NCBI GenBank assembly: GCA_017847885.1
Contig: JAGAUA010000030.1
Coordinates: 1-58,199, forward strand
From: Oscillospiraceae bacterium
GTDB lineage: Bacteria > Bacillota > Clostridia > Oscillospirales > Ruminococcaceae
Direction of reading: 5' to 3'
Length of the DNA stretch: 58,199 nucleotides
Shown here piece by piece: positions 1-6,709 of this stretch. Position 1 is the first letter of the stretch, and every line of letters begins with the position of its first letter. The notes under the pieces were generated by a model. The model had not been told where the DNA came from, made no database searches, and saw only the letters and a list, made by a program, of their open reading frames with translations. Made by a program: the position numbers and the translations under genes.

Positions 1-81
1 CTTTTCAAGAAATTCTTTTTTGCTTGTTTTGGCTTGCGCCAGTTCATCGCTTATAAGCGAGAATGTTAGTTGTTTATTCAT
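1..81 (-). CDS. IS5-type transposase, N-terminal fragment (cut by window edge)
   Basis: The complement of 81..1 reads an open frame of 27 codons starting MNKQLTFSLI and running off the left edge. This opening, with the later KTSKKEFLEK, is typical of IS5-family transposases with an InsH-type N-terminal domain, common in gut Clostridia. The catalytic DDE region lies outside the window, so activity cannot be judged. A TTGAAA-17-TATAAT promoter sits directly upstream, with the -10 only six bases before the ATG, so the message would be almost leaderless. The family call rests on recognising the N-terminus only. Confidence 0.6.
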   Translation of the reverse strand, partial: MNKQLTFSLISDELAQAKTSKKEFLEK

Positions 82-87
82 ACCTAT

Positions 88-116
88 ATTATACCATTTT
101 TCTTGCCATTTTTCAA
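88..116 (-). promoter_or_regulatory. Promoter of the transposase
   Basis: Reading the minus strand, TTGAAA (116-111), 17 bases, then TATAAT (93-88). The start codon at 81 is six bases after the -10, leaving almost no 5' leader and no good Shine-Dalgarno sequence, which fits low transposase expression. Confidence 0.5.
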
Positions 117-131
117 TGGTTTGTGCGGTAT

Positions 132-224
132 TGCCTTAATATGCTTAGACAAGAACGGAATGCCTATGGAGTAACACCTCACTTTTGTCGGCATACGCGA
201 TATGAAAGGGTTTATGTACTATGA
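132..224 (+). pseudogene. Tyrosine recombinase (integrase) remnant
   Basis: One frame across this stretch reads AYGVTPHFCRHT and then a short tail ending at TGA (222-224). This matches the H-x-x-R box of phage/transposon tyrosine recombinases, usually T-P-H-x-x-R-H-T. The N-terminal part and the catalytic tyrosine segment are absent and no start codon or ribosome binding site is evident. It looks like the footprint of an element that once integrated here. The assignment rests on one short motif and could be chance. Confidence 0.4.
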
Positions 225-682
225 TAAGGATAATGTTTGTCTGCCACGGCAATATTTGCCGCTCGCCTATGGCGGAATTTATTTTCAAGGATATGGCTGA
301 AAAGCAAGGGTTTTCCCATGATTTTTACGTTTCGTCAAGCGCAACAAGCACCGAGGAAATATACCGCGGAGTCGGAAACCCTGTATATCCCCCTGCACGG
401 GCGGAGCTTGAAAAACACGGCATATCCTGCGGAGGGAAAAGGGCGGTTCAGCTGCAAAAAAGCGATTATGACAAGTATGACCTTTTCATTGGCATGGACA
501 GCGCTAATATACGCAATATGAACCGTATCCTTGGCGGTGACCCCGACGGAAAAATACGCAAGCTTATGGAATACACCACAGGCGGCGATGTTGCAGACCC
601 ATGGTACAGCGGCAATTTCGAGGCTGCATACCGGGATATTTACAACGGCTGCGAGGCGCTGCTGAAAAGTCTTACGGAGTGA
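221..682 (+). CDS. Low-molecular-weight protein-tyrosine phosphatase
   Basis: A cytoplasmic phosphatase of 153 residues, the normal family length, predicted to hydrolyse phosphotyrosine through a phosphocysteine intermediate. The P-loop CHGNICRS starts at residue 8 (nucleophile Cys8, Arg14), and the general acid is in DPWY (Asp126). The residue after Asn in the loop is Ile, as in tyrosine phosphatases such as YfkJ. The arginine phosphatase YwlE has Thr there, so pArg specificity is less likely. GAAAGGG lies 10 bases before the chosen ATG; a second ATG four codons in is also possible. It ends six bases before the WYL regulator, so the two are probably co-transcribed. Confidence 0.88.
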   Translation: MIRIMFVCHGNICRSPMAEFIFKDMAEKQGFSHDFYVSSSATSTEEIYRGVGNPVYPPARAELEKHGISCGGKRAVQLQKSDYDKYDLFIGMDSANIRNMNRILGGDPDGKIRKLMEYTTGGDVADPWYSGNFEAAYRDIYNGCEALLKSLTE

Positions 683-688
683 TTTGCA

Positions 689-1597
689 ATGAAAATTGAC
701 AGGCTTATAGGTATACTTTCCATACTGCTTCAAAAAGACAAGGTGACTGCCGCCGAGCTTGCGGAAAGGTTTGAGGTGTCGCGCCGCACTATTGCCCGTG
801 ACATTGAGGACATAAACAAAGCGGGCATTCCCGTTGTTACGACCCAAGGAAAGGGCGGCGGAATTTCTGTTATGGACGGCTTCAGAATTAACCGCACCTT
901 GCTTTCGGGTGAGGATATGAAAGCCATTTTTGCAGGTTTGCAAAGCCTTGACAGCGTAAGCGGAACTAATCGTTACCGTCAGCTTATGGACAAGCTTTCG
1001 GTGGAAAATTCCAATTCGATGAGTGCCGGAAATCACATCATTATCGACCTTTCATCATGGGATAAATCCATTGTTTCGGATAAAATTGAACTGATAAAAG
1101 CTGCAATTGAACAGGGCATGAAAATTTCGTTTACATACTATTCTCCAAACGGCGAGAGCAGGCGTGAGATAGAGCCGTATCACATTGTTTTCCAATGGTC
1201 AAGCTGGTACGTCTGGGGATACTGCACCGCTCGGCAGGATTGGCGTATGTTTAAGCTTACGCGGCTTACGGATTTAAAATGTACGAGTGAACGGTGCGGA
1301 GAACGTGACGTGCCCGAATATGTCTGCGACAAGCTTTTGCACACAAAAGGCGGCATTGAAGCTTCGGTATGGTTTGACAAATCGGTAAAATGGCGTATCA
1401 TTGACGAATTCGGAATGGAGCTTCCCCAATTTGACGAGGACGGGAATATTCTGCTGCGGTTCACATGGGCGGACGTGCCGTCGTTTTTTCAGTATATCCT
1501 TACCTTTGGGGATAAGGCGGAGATAATTTCCCCATCGGAATATCGTACGGAATTTGCCGAGCTTTTAAAAAAGATTTCAGAAAAATACGAAATATGA
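689..1597 (+). CDS. WYL-domain transcriptional regulator (HTH_11/DeoR-type)
   Basis: A DNA-binding regulator of 302 residues. Residues 1-60 form a winged helix-turn-helix of the HTH_11 type (recognition region around SRRTIARDIE), followed by a WYL domain near residues 140-200 whose signature appears as SWYVWGY, and a C-terminal WCX-like extension. WYL domains bind ligands such as nucleic acids or small molecules, and several family members act in DNA-damage or phage-defence control. Its stop codon lies inside a perfect TGACAT-ACAG-ATGTCA dyad, and the next four genes follow in the same direction. It is therefore the likely regulator of the downstream cluster. Confidence 0.85.
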   Translation: MKIDRLIGILSILLQKDKVTAAELAERFEVSRRTIARDIEDINKAGIPVVTTQGKGGGISVMDGFRINRTLLSGEDMKAIFAGLQSLDSVSGTNRYRQLMDKLSVENSNSMSAGNHIIIDLSSWDKSIVSDKIELIKAAIEQGMKISFTYYSPNGESRREIEPYHIVFQWSSWYVWGYCTARQDWRMFKLTRLTDLKCTSERCGERDVPEYVCDKLLHTKGGIEASVWFDKSVKWRIIDEFGMELPQFDEDGNILLRFTWADVPSFFQYILTFGDKAEIISPSEYRTEFAELLKKISEKYEI

Positions 1598-1650
1598 CAT
1601 ACAGATGTCACATTAGGCGTGGTATACTTGTTTCATAAAATAAATGAAAC
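1595..1650 (+). promoter_or_regulatory. Operator/promoter region between the regulator and its putative target operon
   Basis: Two perfect dyads flank a -10-like TATACT (1623-1628). One is TGACAT-N4-ATGTCA (1595-1610), overlapping the regulator stop codon. The other is GTTTCAT-N7-ATGAAAC (1630-1650), at or just after the expected transcription start. No good -35 lies 17 bases upstream of the -10 (TACAGA at best), as expected for an activator-dependent promoter. Assignment of the sites to the WYL protein is inference. Confidence 0.45.
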
Positions 1651-1662
1651 GAGGTATTTGCC

Positions 1663-2115
1663 ATGAATTATGAAATTGTAAATCTCAGCGAAAAGACAGT
1701 TGCAGGATACTGCGCACGCACTAACAACACGTCCCCCGATATGGGACAGGTCATCGGCGGTTTATGGCAGAAATTCTATTCCGATGAGGGTTATCTTAAA
1801 ATTCCCAATAAAATAAGCGGCAAAGCTCTCGGTATTTATACCGATTATGCAGGCACGGAAAAAGATGATTATACAGTCGTTGTTGCTTATGAGGTAAGCG
1901 GTGAAGATGTTCCCGACGGCTTTGAGGTGCGGAAAATTCCTGCCGGTAAATATGCAAAATTTGTCGTCAGGGGCAATATGACAACTGCCGTTCAGCAATT
2001 CTGGCAGGAGCTTTGGCAGATGGACCTGGATCGTTCGTTTGTCTGCGATTTTGAGGAGTATCAGAACAGCGATTGCGAAAATGCTGAAATTCACATTTAC
2101 ATAGGGGTTAAATAA
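1663..2115 (+). CDS. GyrI-like / effector-binding domain protein (first copy)
   Basis: A 150-residue stand-alone GyrI-like (AraC effector-binding/Cass2-type) domain. It has the typical N-terminal strand IVNLSEKTVAGY, the G-x-Y-TDY segment in the middle, and the aromatic-rich C-terminal strand LDRSFVCDFEEY. Proteins of this superfamily bind amphipathic small molecules, and some members hydrolyse cyclopropane-containing genotoxins. There is no DNA-binding domain. GAGG lies nine bases before the ATG. It is the first gene behind the dyad-rich promoter and is followed one base after its stop by the next gene. Substrate unknown. Confidence 0.75.
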   Translation: MNYEIVNLSEKTVAGYCARTNNTSPDMGQVIGGLWQKFYSDEGYLKIPNKISGKALGIYTDYAGTEKDDYTVVVAYEVSGEDVPDGFEVRKIPAGKYAKFVVRGNMTTAVQQFWQELWQMDLDRSFVCDFEEYQNSDCENAEIHIYIGVK

Positions 2116-2116
2116 T

Positions 2117-2848
2117 ATGAGCATTTATTTCAGCAAAATAACCTCCTGCGGTGGAGATTGCTCTGGCTGTTAGCATTTCACAAGCGGCAGCTGCACGGGC
2201 TGCAATAAAAACGGCGGCATTTGCGTAAAGATGTGGGAAAACGGCTGTAACATCTGCAAATGCTGTAAAGAGCATAGTGTGCCGTTCTGCGGACTTTGCG
2301 GCGAGTTTCCATGTGAGTGGCTTTGCAATACGCTTACGTGGGATAAAAACGGGATAGAACAGCTTAAAATGCTTGCCGAGGAATACCGCAGGCGCAGCGC
2401 AGTTTTTTCTTCTTTCCTACATGAGTTATGGAAAAAAATCGGTACGCACGGAATCATGACGCTTTCTACCTGCGCCGAAAACCGCGTTACCTCGCGTCCC
2501 ATGAGCGTTGTTGTCATTGACGGGAGATTTTACTGTCAGACCGACGAAAATTATCTGAAATGCAAACAAATTTCCGCAAATTCCAACGTTGCTTTATGCT
2601 TCAAAAATTTCTCCGTTGAAGGTATATGCCGCTTTATCGGAAAACCGCTTGACGATGAAAATCAATTCTTTGCAAGGGCATACCAAAAGCATTTCCAAGG
2701 CTCATTTGAAGCATACTATGCTCTTGCGGCGGAATGTCTGCTGGAAATTACGCCGACGTTGATTTACTCGTGGGAGTATGAGCTTACAAAGCCGTATATG
2801 GAATATTGGGATTTTGAAAATATGCTGCATAGAAAGGAATGGAAATAA
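2117..2848 (+). pseudogene. DUF3795 (Cys-rich) - PNPOx fusion interrupted by an in-frame TAG
   Basis: The full frame has 243 codons. It starts at ATG 2117, behind AGGGG nine to ten bases upstream, and reads a Cys-rich N-terminus with several C-x-x-C pairs (DUF3795 type). A pyridoxamine 5'-phosphate oxidase-like domain follows, with TLSTCAENRVTSRPMS and later VALCFKN and EGICRF. Codon 19 (2171-2173) is TAG, between SGC and HF. Cys motifs continue in the same frame on both sides, so the stop lies inside the conserved domain. Translation could restart at ATG 2231, giving 205 residues without the first Cys pairs, but the ribosome binding site there is poor. Either a recent nonsense mutation, a sequencing error, or read-through. 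Confidence 0.65.
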
Positions 2849-2850
2849 TT

Positions 2851-3408
2851 ATGCCAAGACCGACAAGCAAAAATGAATTATTGGAAGCGGCTGCCGCAAA
2901 CTTTGAAAAGCTGTTTGAATTTACCGAAAAAATGTCCGAGGAAGAGCTGAACACGCCCTTTGATTTTTCCGCGCTTAACAAAAAGGAAGCACATTGGGGA
3001 CGCGACAAAAATCTTAGAGATGTTCTTGCTCACCTTTACGAATGGCATCAGCTTTTGCTGATTTGGGTCAATGCCAATACAAATGGCGGAAATCAGCCGT
3101 TTCTTCCCGAGCCGTACAATTGGAAGACCTACGGCGATATGAATATTGAATTTTTTGAAAAGCACCAAAACACCGATTTGCAGGACATTACCGAAATGCT
3201 GAAAAAATCCCACAATGACGTAATAAAGCTGCTCGAAAGCTTTACCGACGAACAGCTTTTCACAAAGAGCTTTTACAAATGGACGGGTACCACAAACTTA
3301 GGCTCATACTTCATCAGCGTTACATCAAGCCATTATGACTGGGCGTTGAAGAAGCTTCGTACCCACAAAAAGCTTACGGCGGAAAGGAAAAACAATGGAA
3401 AAGCTTGA
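2851..3408 (+). CDS. ClbS/DfsB-family (DUF1706) four-helix bundle protein
   Basis: A 185-residue DinB-like helical bundle of the family that includes ClbS, the colibactin self-resistance protein. Typical features are the start MPRPTSKNELLE, the RDVLAHLYEWHQLLL helix, the PEPYNWKTYGDMN segment and the SSHYDWALKKLR helix near the C-terminus. ClbS itself opens the cyclopropane warhead of colibactin; the substrate here is unknown. An upstream in-frame ATG at 2839 abuts the AAAGGA sequence and is too close to it, so ATG 2851 is chosen (GGAA six bases before). It follows the interrupted gene by two bases and overlaps the next gene by 14. Confidence 0.82.
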   Translation: MPRPTSKNELLEAAAANFEKLFEFTEKMSEEELNTPFDFSALNKKEAHWGRDKNLRDVLAHLYEWHQLLLIWVNANTNGGNQPFLPEPYNWKTYGDMNIEFFEKHQNTDLQDITEMLKKSHNDVIKLLESFTDEQLFTKSFYKWTGTTNLGSYFISVTSSHYDWALKKLRTHKKLTAERKNNGKA

Positions 3409-4045
3409 CTACAAAAAAGAATACAAGGACTTATACCAGCCCAAAACCAAGCCGTCTGTTATAGATGTCCCGGAAATGGTTTTCATTGCTGTAAGAGGAA
3501 GCGGCAATCCCAACACCTGTGCCGAATACAAGGAGGCAATGGAGATACTCTACGGCTTGTCTTTTTCAATAAAAATGTCGAAAATGAACGGCACTCAACC
3601 CGACGGATATTTTGAATATGTTGTTCCGCCGCTTGAGGGGCTTTGGTGGCAGGATGATACCGACGGAATTGATTATTCCCGCAAGGACGATTTCAGGTGG
3701 ATATCAATGATACGCCAGCCCGAATTCGTTACGGAAAAGGTGTTTGCAGCTGCAAAAGCTGTTCTTGCAAAGAAAAAGCCTCACCTTGATTTGAGCAAGG
3801 CAAGGCTTATGAAATTTACCGAGGGTTTATGCGTTCAGATAATGCACAAGGGTGCATATGACGACGAGCCTGCAAGCATTGAAAAAATGAAAGGCTTTGC
3901 CGAAGAAAACGGCTATACCGAAGATTTTTCCGAGGGGCGTTATCACCACGAAATATACCTTTCAGACCCGAGAAAATGCGCTCCCGAAAAGCTTAGAACG
4001 GTTATCCGTCAACCGATAAAAAATAAGCGGTATGCAAAATTCTAA
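3395..4045 (+). CDS. GyrI-like small-molecule-binding domain protein (second copy)
   Basis: A 216-residue protein of the larger GyrI-like type found as single-domain proteins in Firmicutes. It starts with a basic and acidic lead, then VPEMVFIAVRGSGNPN, FSIKMSKMN, a Trp-rich PPLEGLWWQDD segment, and a C-terminal HHEIYLSDPRK strand. Related proteins bind hydrophobic cations, and some are reported to hydrolyse cyclopropanoid natural products. AAAGGA lies about seven bases before the ATG, and the gene overlaps the ClbS-like gene by 14 bases, indicating translational coupling. A strong terminator follows, closing the operon. Confidence 0.82.
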   Translation: MEKLDYKKEYKDLYQPKTKPSVIDVPEMVFIAVRGSGNPNTCAEYKEAMEILYGLSFSIKMSKMNGTQPDGYFEYVVPPLEGLWWQDDTDGIDYSRKDDFRWISMIRQPEFVTEKVFAAAKAVLAKKKPHLDLSKARLMKFTEGLCVQIMHKGAYDDEPASIEKMKGFAEENGYTEDFSEGRYHHEIYLSDPRKCAPEKLRTVIRQPIKNKRYAKF

Positions 4046-4056
4046 TTGCTTTTTCT

Positions 4057-4081
4057 CCCCCCGTAAAATCGGGGGTTTTTT
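4057..4081 (+). terminator. Rho-independent terminator of the accessory operon
   Basis: CCCCCG and CGGGGG arms (4058-4063 and 4070-4075) with a six-base loop and a run of six T. It stands 11 bases after the stop of the second GyrI-like gene. Confidence 0.9.
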
Positions 4082-4094
4082 ATGCTGTAACAGA

Positions 4095-4126
4095 AAAAAG
4101 CCACCGCAAAATACGATGGCTTTTTT
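4095..4126 (-). terminator. Terminator of the tRNA operon
   Basis: On the minus strand AGCCATCG, a seven-base loop, CGGTGGCT and then six T. One position pairs T with G on the minus strand but would be a C-A mismatch on the plus strand, supporting the minus orientation. It begins directly after the CCA of tRNA-Cys. Confidence 0.85.
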
Positions 4127-4201
4127 TGGAGGCGCCACCCGGATTTGAACCGGGGAATCAGGGTGTTGCAGACCCACGCCTTACCACTTGGCTATAGCGC
4201 C
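4127..4201 (-). tRNA. tRNA-Cys (GCA)
   Basis: Read on the minus strand, a 75-base cloverleaf with acceptor GGCGCTA/TGGCGCC, anticodon loop CTGCAAC (GCA) and T-loop GGTTCGAATCC. The discriminator base is U, as expected for cysteine, and the CCA end is encoded. Last gene of the four-tRNA operon. Confidence 0.96.
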
Positions 4202-4204
4202 CTA

Positions 4205-4280
4205 TGGAGCGGATTACGGGGCTCGAACCCGCTACCTCCACCTTGGCAAGGTGGCGCTCTACCAGATGAGCTAAATCCGC
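4205..4280 (-). tRNA. tRNA-Gly (GCC)
   Basis: A 76-base cloverleaf on the minus strand with acceptor GCGGATT/AATCCGC, anticodon stem CCACC/GGTGG and loop TTGCCAA (GCC), T-loop GGTTCGAGCC and encoded CCA. Third gene of the operon. Confidence 0.97.
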
Positions 4281-4290
4281 ATTCTTCAAT

Positions 4291-4367
4291 TGGCGACCTG
4301 GATGGGACTCGAACCCACGACCTCCGCCGTGACAGGGCGGCGTTCTAACCAGCTGAACTACCAGGCC
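4291..4367 (-). tRNA. tRNA-Asp (GTC)
   Basis: A 77-base cloverleaf on the minus strand with anticodon stem CCGCC/GGCGG and loop CTGTCAC (GTC), T-loop GGTTCGAGTCC, discriminator G as usual for aspartate, and encoded CCA. Second gene of the operon. Confidence 0.97.
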
Positions 4368-4369
4368 AT

Positions 4370-4445
4370 TGGTGGGAACAATAGGGCTCGAACCTATGAC
4401 CCTCTGCTTGTAAGGCAGATGCTCTCCCAGCTGAGCTATGCTCCC
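4370..4445 (-). tRNA. tRNA-Val (TAC)
   Basis: A 76-base cloverleaf on the minus strand with acceptor GGGAGCA/TGTTCCC, anticodon stem TCTGC/GCAGA and loop CTTACAA (TAC), T-loop GGTTCGAGCC, discriminator A and encoded CCA. First gene of the operon. Confidence 0.97.
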
Positions 4446-4476
4446 ATTTAGGTGACGTTTCTTAACGACGATATTT

Positions 4477-4505
4477 ATTATACACTATTGGATCAGATTT
4501 GTCAA
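4477..4505 (-). promoter_or_regulatory. Consensus promoter of the tRNA operon
   Basis: On the minus strand TTGACA (4505-4500), exactly 17 bases, TATAAT (4482-4477). Both boxes are perfect sigma-70/sigma-A consensus, as expected for strongly expressed stable RNA. Confidence 0.92.
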
Positions 4506-4557
4506 GTGTTTTTTGAAAATATTTTTTTCGTTAAGCAATAAAATCAGATACCAATAA

Positions 4558-4596
4558 TTGTATAAGCCGATATGCTGTTTTTATCGGCTTATACAA
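4558..4596. repeat. 15-bp perfect inverted repeat
   Basis: TTGTATAAGCCGATA (4558-4572) and its exact complement (4582-4596) around a nine-base loop, between the tRNA promoter and the end of spoIVB. It could end spoIVB transcription, but no T run follows on the minus strand, so its role is open. Confidence 0.7.
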
Positions 4597-4620
4597 CAAT
4601 ATATTCGGGACATTGAAAAT

Positions 4621-5847
4621 TTATGCAGCATTCCCCGTATCAATTTTCTGCGAACATTCATACATCGTATCTGCAAATATCGCGTACCCTTTGGTCGGAT
4701 TGTTTACAAACACATGAGTGACCGCGCCTACAAGCTTACCGTTTTGAATGATAGGGCTGCCGCTCATGCCCTGAACTATCCCTCCCGTTGCCTCAAGAAG
4801 CTCCTTATCCGTAACACGGATTATCATATTCTTACAGCTTTCCGAGTCATGCAAATCAATTTTTTCGATAACTATTTTATATTTTTCGGGCTGCTTTCCG
4901 TCTATCGTGGTGTAAATATACGCCTCCCCTATTTCTATTTCATGCCTCATGCCGAGGGGTATTGCCGCTTTTGAAAAGTTGCCTTCGGGAATTATGCCGT
5001 ACAAACCGTTTTCGCAGTTAAGCTCCAGCGTGCCCATGGACAAAACCGAGGAAAAGCTTCCTATTAATTCTCCCGGAGAACCCGACTTGCCCTTCTTCAC
5101 CCCGTTTACCGTTACCTCTGCCGCCTCTCCCTCAAGCAGCGGCATTATGCTTCCGGTATCCACATCGCACACCGGATGTCCAAGTCCTGCAAAAACCTTG
5201 GTTTCGGGATTATAGAATGTAATTGTGCCGATACCTGCCGAGCTGTCTCTTACCCATAATCCGATACGATACGAATTATCCGCCGCACAAATTTCGGGAA
5301 CGACATTTACCGTGATTTGGCTGCCGTTTCTCACCAAGTCAATTTTTAACGGCTTGCCGCTGCTGTCGGTAATTATTTCTTCGATATCCCCGTTGGAATT
5401 TACACTTTTACCGTTTACGGTTTTGATGATGTCCCCCGTCTTTATTCCTGCGTCCATGGCAGGCGCTTTGATGCCTTTTGACGTCTCAAAACCGCTGACC
5501 TCAACCGCTATTACTCCGTCGGTAAGAAGCTTTATCCCGAAGGGATTTCCCCCGGGTATGAGAACAGGCTCGTCCACTTCCTGAATACTTACAGTTTTTA
5601 TCGGAATAATCCCCAGCAGCTTTAGTTCCGCTTTCTGCACGCCGCCTTGTTCCGCCGCAGCCGTACGGCTTTCCGCAAAGCCGCCGTAGCATGGCGCAGC
5701 TTCGATTATTTCCGATAGTTCAAGCTTATTTCCCGTTGTAACATAGTAATTATTCGGAAGAATTTTGTTATAATATATTATGATACCCAAAACTGTCATT
5801 AAAAAAATATTTATAAAAACCGCCGCTATTTTTATAACCTTCCGCAT
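4621..5847 (-). CDS. spoIVB: SpoIVB serine peptidase (S55 family), sporulation signal protease
   Basis: The forespore-secreted protease that triggers sigma-K activation by cleaving SpoIVFA. It has 408 residues, near the family norm: an N-terminal membrane anchor (about 5-27), a PDZ domain (about 95-185) and the S55 peptidase domain. The catalytic His is in GLGHPVCD (His224) and the catalytic Ser in GMSGSP (Ser362). The start is uncertain: ATG 5847 is the first start after an in-frame stop, but the only consensus SD (AAAGGAG) lies about 40 bases upstream of it. Monocistronic; divergent from the next gene. Confidence 0.93.
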   Translation of the reverse strand: MRKVIKIAAVFINIFLMTVLGIIIYYNKILPNNYYVTTGNKLELSEIIEAAPCYGGFAESRTAAAEQGGVQKAELKLLGIIPIKTVSIQEVDEPVLIPGGNPFGIKLLTDGVIAVEVSGFETSKGIKAPAMDAGIKTGDIIKTVNGKSVNSNGDIEEIITDSSGKPLKIDLVRNGSQITVNVVPEICAADNSYRIGLWVRDSSAGIGTITFYNPETKVFAGLGHPVCDVDTGSIMPLLEGEAAEVTVNGVKKGKSGSPGELIGSFSSVLSMGTLELNCENGLYGIIPEGNFSKAAIPLGMRHEIEIGEAYIYTTIDGKQPEKYKIVIEKIDLHDSESCKNMIIRVTDKELLEATGGIVQGMSGSPIIQNGKLVGAVTHVFVNNPTKGYAIFADTMYECSQKIDTGNAA

Positions 5848-6011
5848 ACCGCAATTTGCTTTATTTCGCTGTCGGAAACAAAACTCTCCTTTCTGATTTT
5901 CGTAGCAATATTACTATTAGCATTTTCACCTGATTTATCAATGCTTATTATTTCGTTATTTTACACCTAAACTTTAAAATAACTTGTCGAAAATAGAAAT
6001 TCTGTTTCCGC

Positions 6012-6041
6012 TTGCATTTGAAGTGTATTATGTGATATAAT
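6012..6041 (+). promoter_or_regulatory. Promoter of the 158-residue membrane protein gene
   Basis: TTGCAT (6012-6017), 18 bases, TATAAT (6036-6041). A GAAGGAGAG sequence follows at 6061-6069, but the ATG is not until 6099. Confidence 0.7.
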
Positions 6042-6098
6042 AAAGTGTAATATTTTGTTGGAAGGAGAGCCGCTTTTTTTGCGGCAGGTCAATTTGGT

Positions 6099-6575
6099 AT
6101 GAAAAAAGCACGGATTTTTACAATGGTTTTATGTATCGCCGCTGCTGTTATCAGCGCAGGCTTTATTAACATTTTGGGCGGTATAGGATTTTGCTTTTTT
6201 GTTGAATCAAATCAGAATACATACAGCATATGCGGAATTTGTCTTTTTATAAGCTCATTCTTTTTGATTTTGGGTACAATTTTTGCCTGCATTAAGAAAT
6301 TTTGGATTCCGCTTATATTCAATATTATCGGAACGGCATTTTACATATACACGTTATCCGTAATTTATGGCATACCCAACAACGTTGTGCCGAAGCAATA
6401 TACCGAGCTGCTTGCTGAAAGGCACTTGATTACGGTGTCGGTAACGGTACTTCTTCTGGCGCTTACGCTCATAAACTTCATGCTGGAGGAAAACGTAAAC
6501 AAGCGCATGAAAAAGAAAGCCGACAAGCTGCAAAAGCAAAACCGCAGGCTTATCGACGAGGAAAAGATACTGTAA
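6099..6575 (+). CDS. Small integral membrane protein, function unknown
   Basis: Not recognised. 158 residues with four likely membrane helices (about 6-28, 40-62, 67-90 and 107-128), then a strongly charged C-terminal tail of about 30 residues (KRMKKKADKLQKQNRR), which should face the cytoplasm and may form a short coiled coil. A good promoter lies upstream. The consensus SD ends 29 bases before the ATG, with a small GCCGC-T7-GCGGC hairpin between them, which could bring the two together. Codon use and the lack of overlapping alternatives support a real gene. No link to the neighbouring spoIVB or LacI-type gene is evident. Confidence 0.7.
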   Translation: MKKARIFTMVLCIAAAVISAGFINILGGIGFCFFVESNQNTYSICGICLFISSFFLILGTIFACIKKFWIPLIFNIIGTAFYIYTLSVIYGIPNNVVPKQYTELLAERHLITVSVTVLLLALTLINFMLEENVNKRMKKKADKLQKQNRRLIDEEKIL

Positions 6576-6608
6576 AACATACTGTAATTTTTTTATTGAT
6601 ATTGTCTA

Positions 6609-6637
6609 TTGAAAACGTTGCCAATTTGGTATAAAAT
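6609..6637 (+). promoter_or_regulatory. LacI-family operator overlapping a promoter
   Basis: TTGAAAACGTTGCCAA (6609-6624) is a CG-centred imperfect palindrome that fits the cre/LacI-type consensus WTGNAANCGNWNNCW at every fixed position. Its first six bases also serve as a -35 (TTGAAA), 17 bases before TAAAAT (6632-6637). This predicts repression of the following LacI-family gene by its own product or by CcpA. Confidence 0.6.
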
Positions 6638-6709
6638 ATATTTGATACATTTTTTTGAAAGGAGACGCCTCCGATTTTCCGACGTCATTGAGAGGCACGT
6701 TAAAATATA

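Noticed and set aside
335..1036. A 233-codon minus-strand frame opposite the phosphatase and WYL genes
   Set aside because: Shadow of two recognised plus-strand genes; no promoter or SD.
2171..2173. TAG as a pyrrolysine codon
   Set aside because: No pyl genes or PYLIS-like evidence in the window, and PNPOx/DUF3795 proteins are not known pyrrolysine proteins; kept only as a thing to exclude.
4145..4348. A 67-codon plus-strand frame across the tRNA cluster containing DGTRTHDLRRDRAAF
   Set aside because: It is the antisense translation of tRNA-Cys, tRNA-Gly and tRNA-Asp, a well-known false protein.
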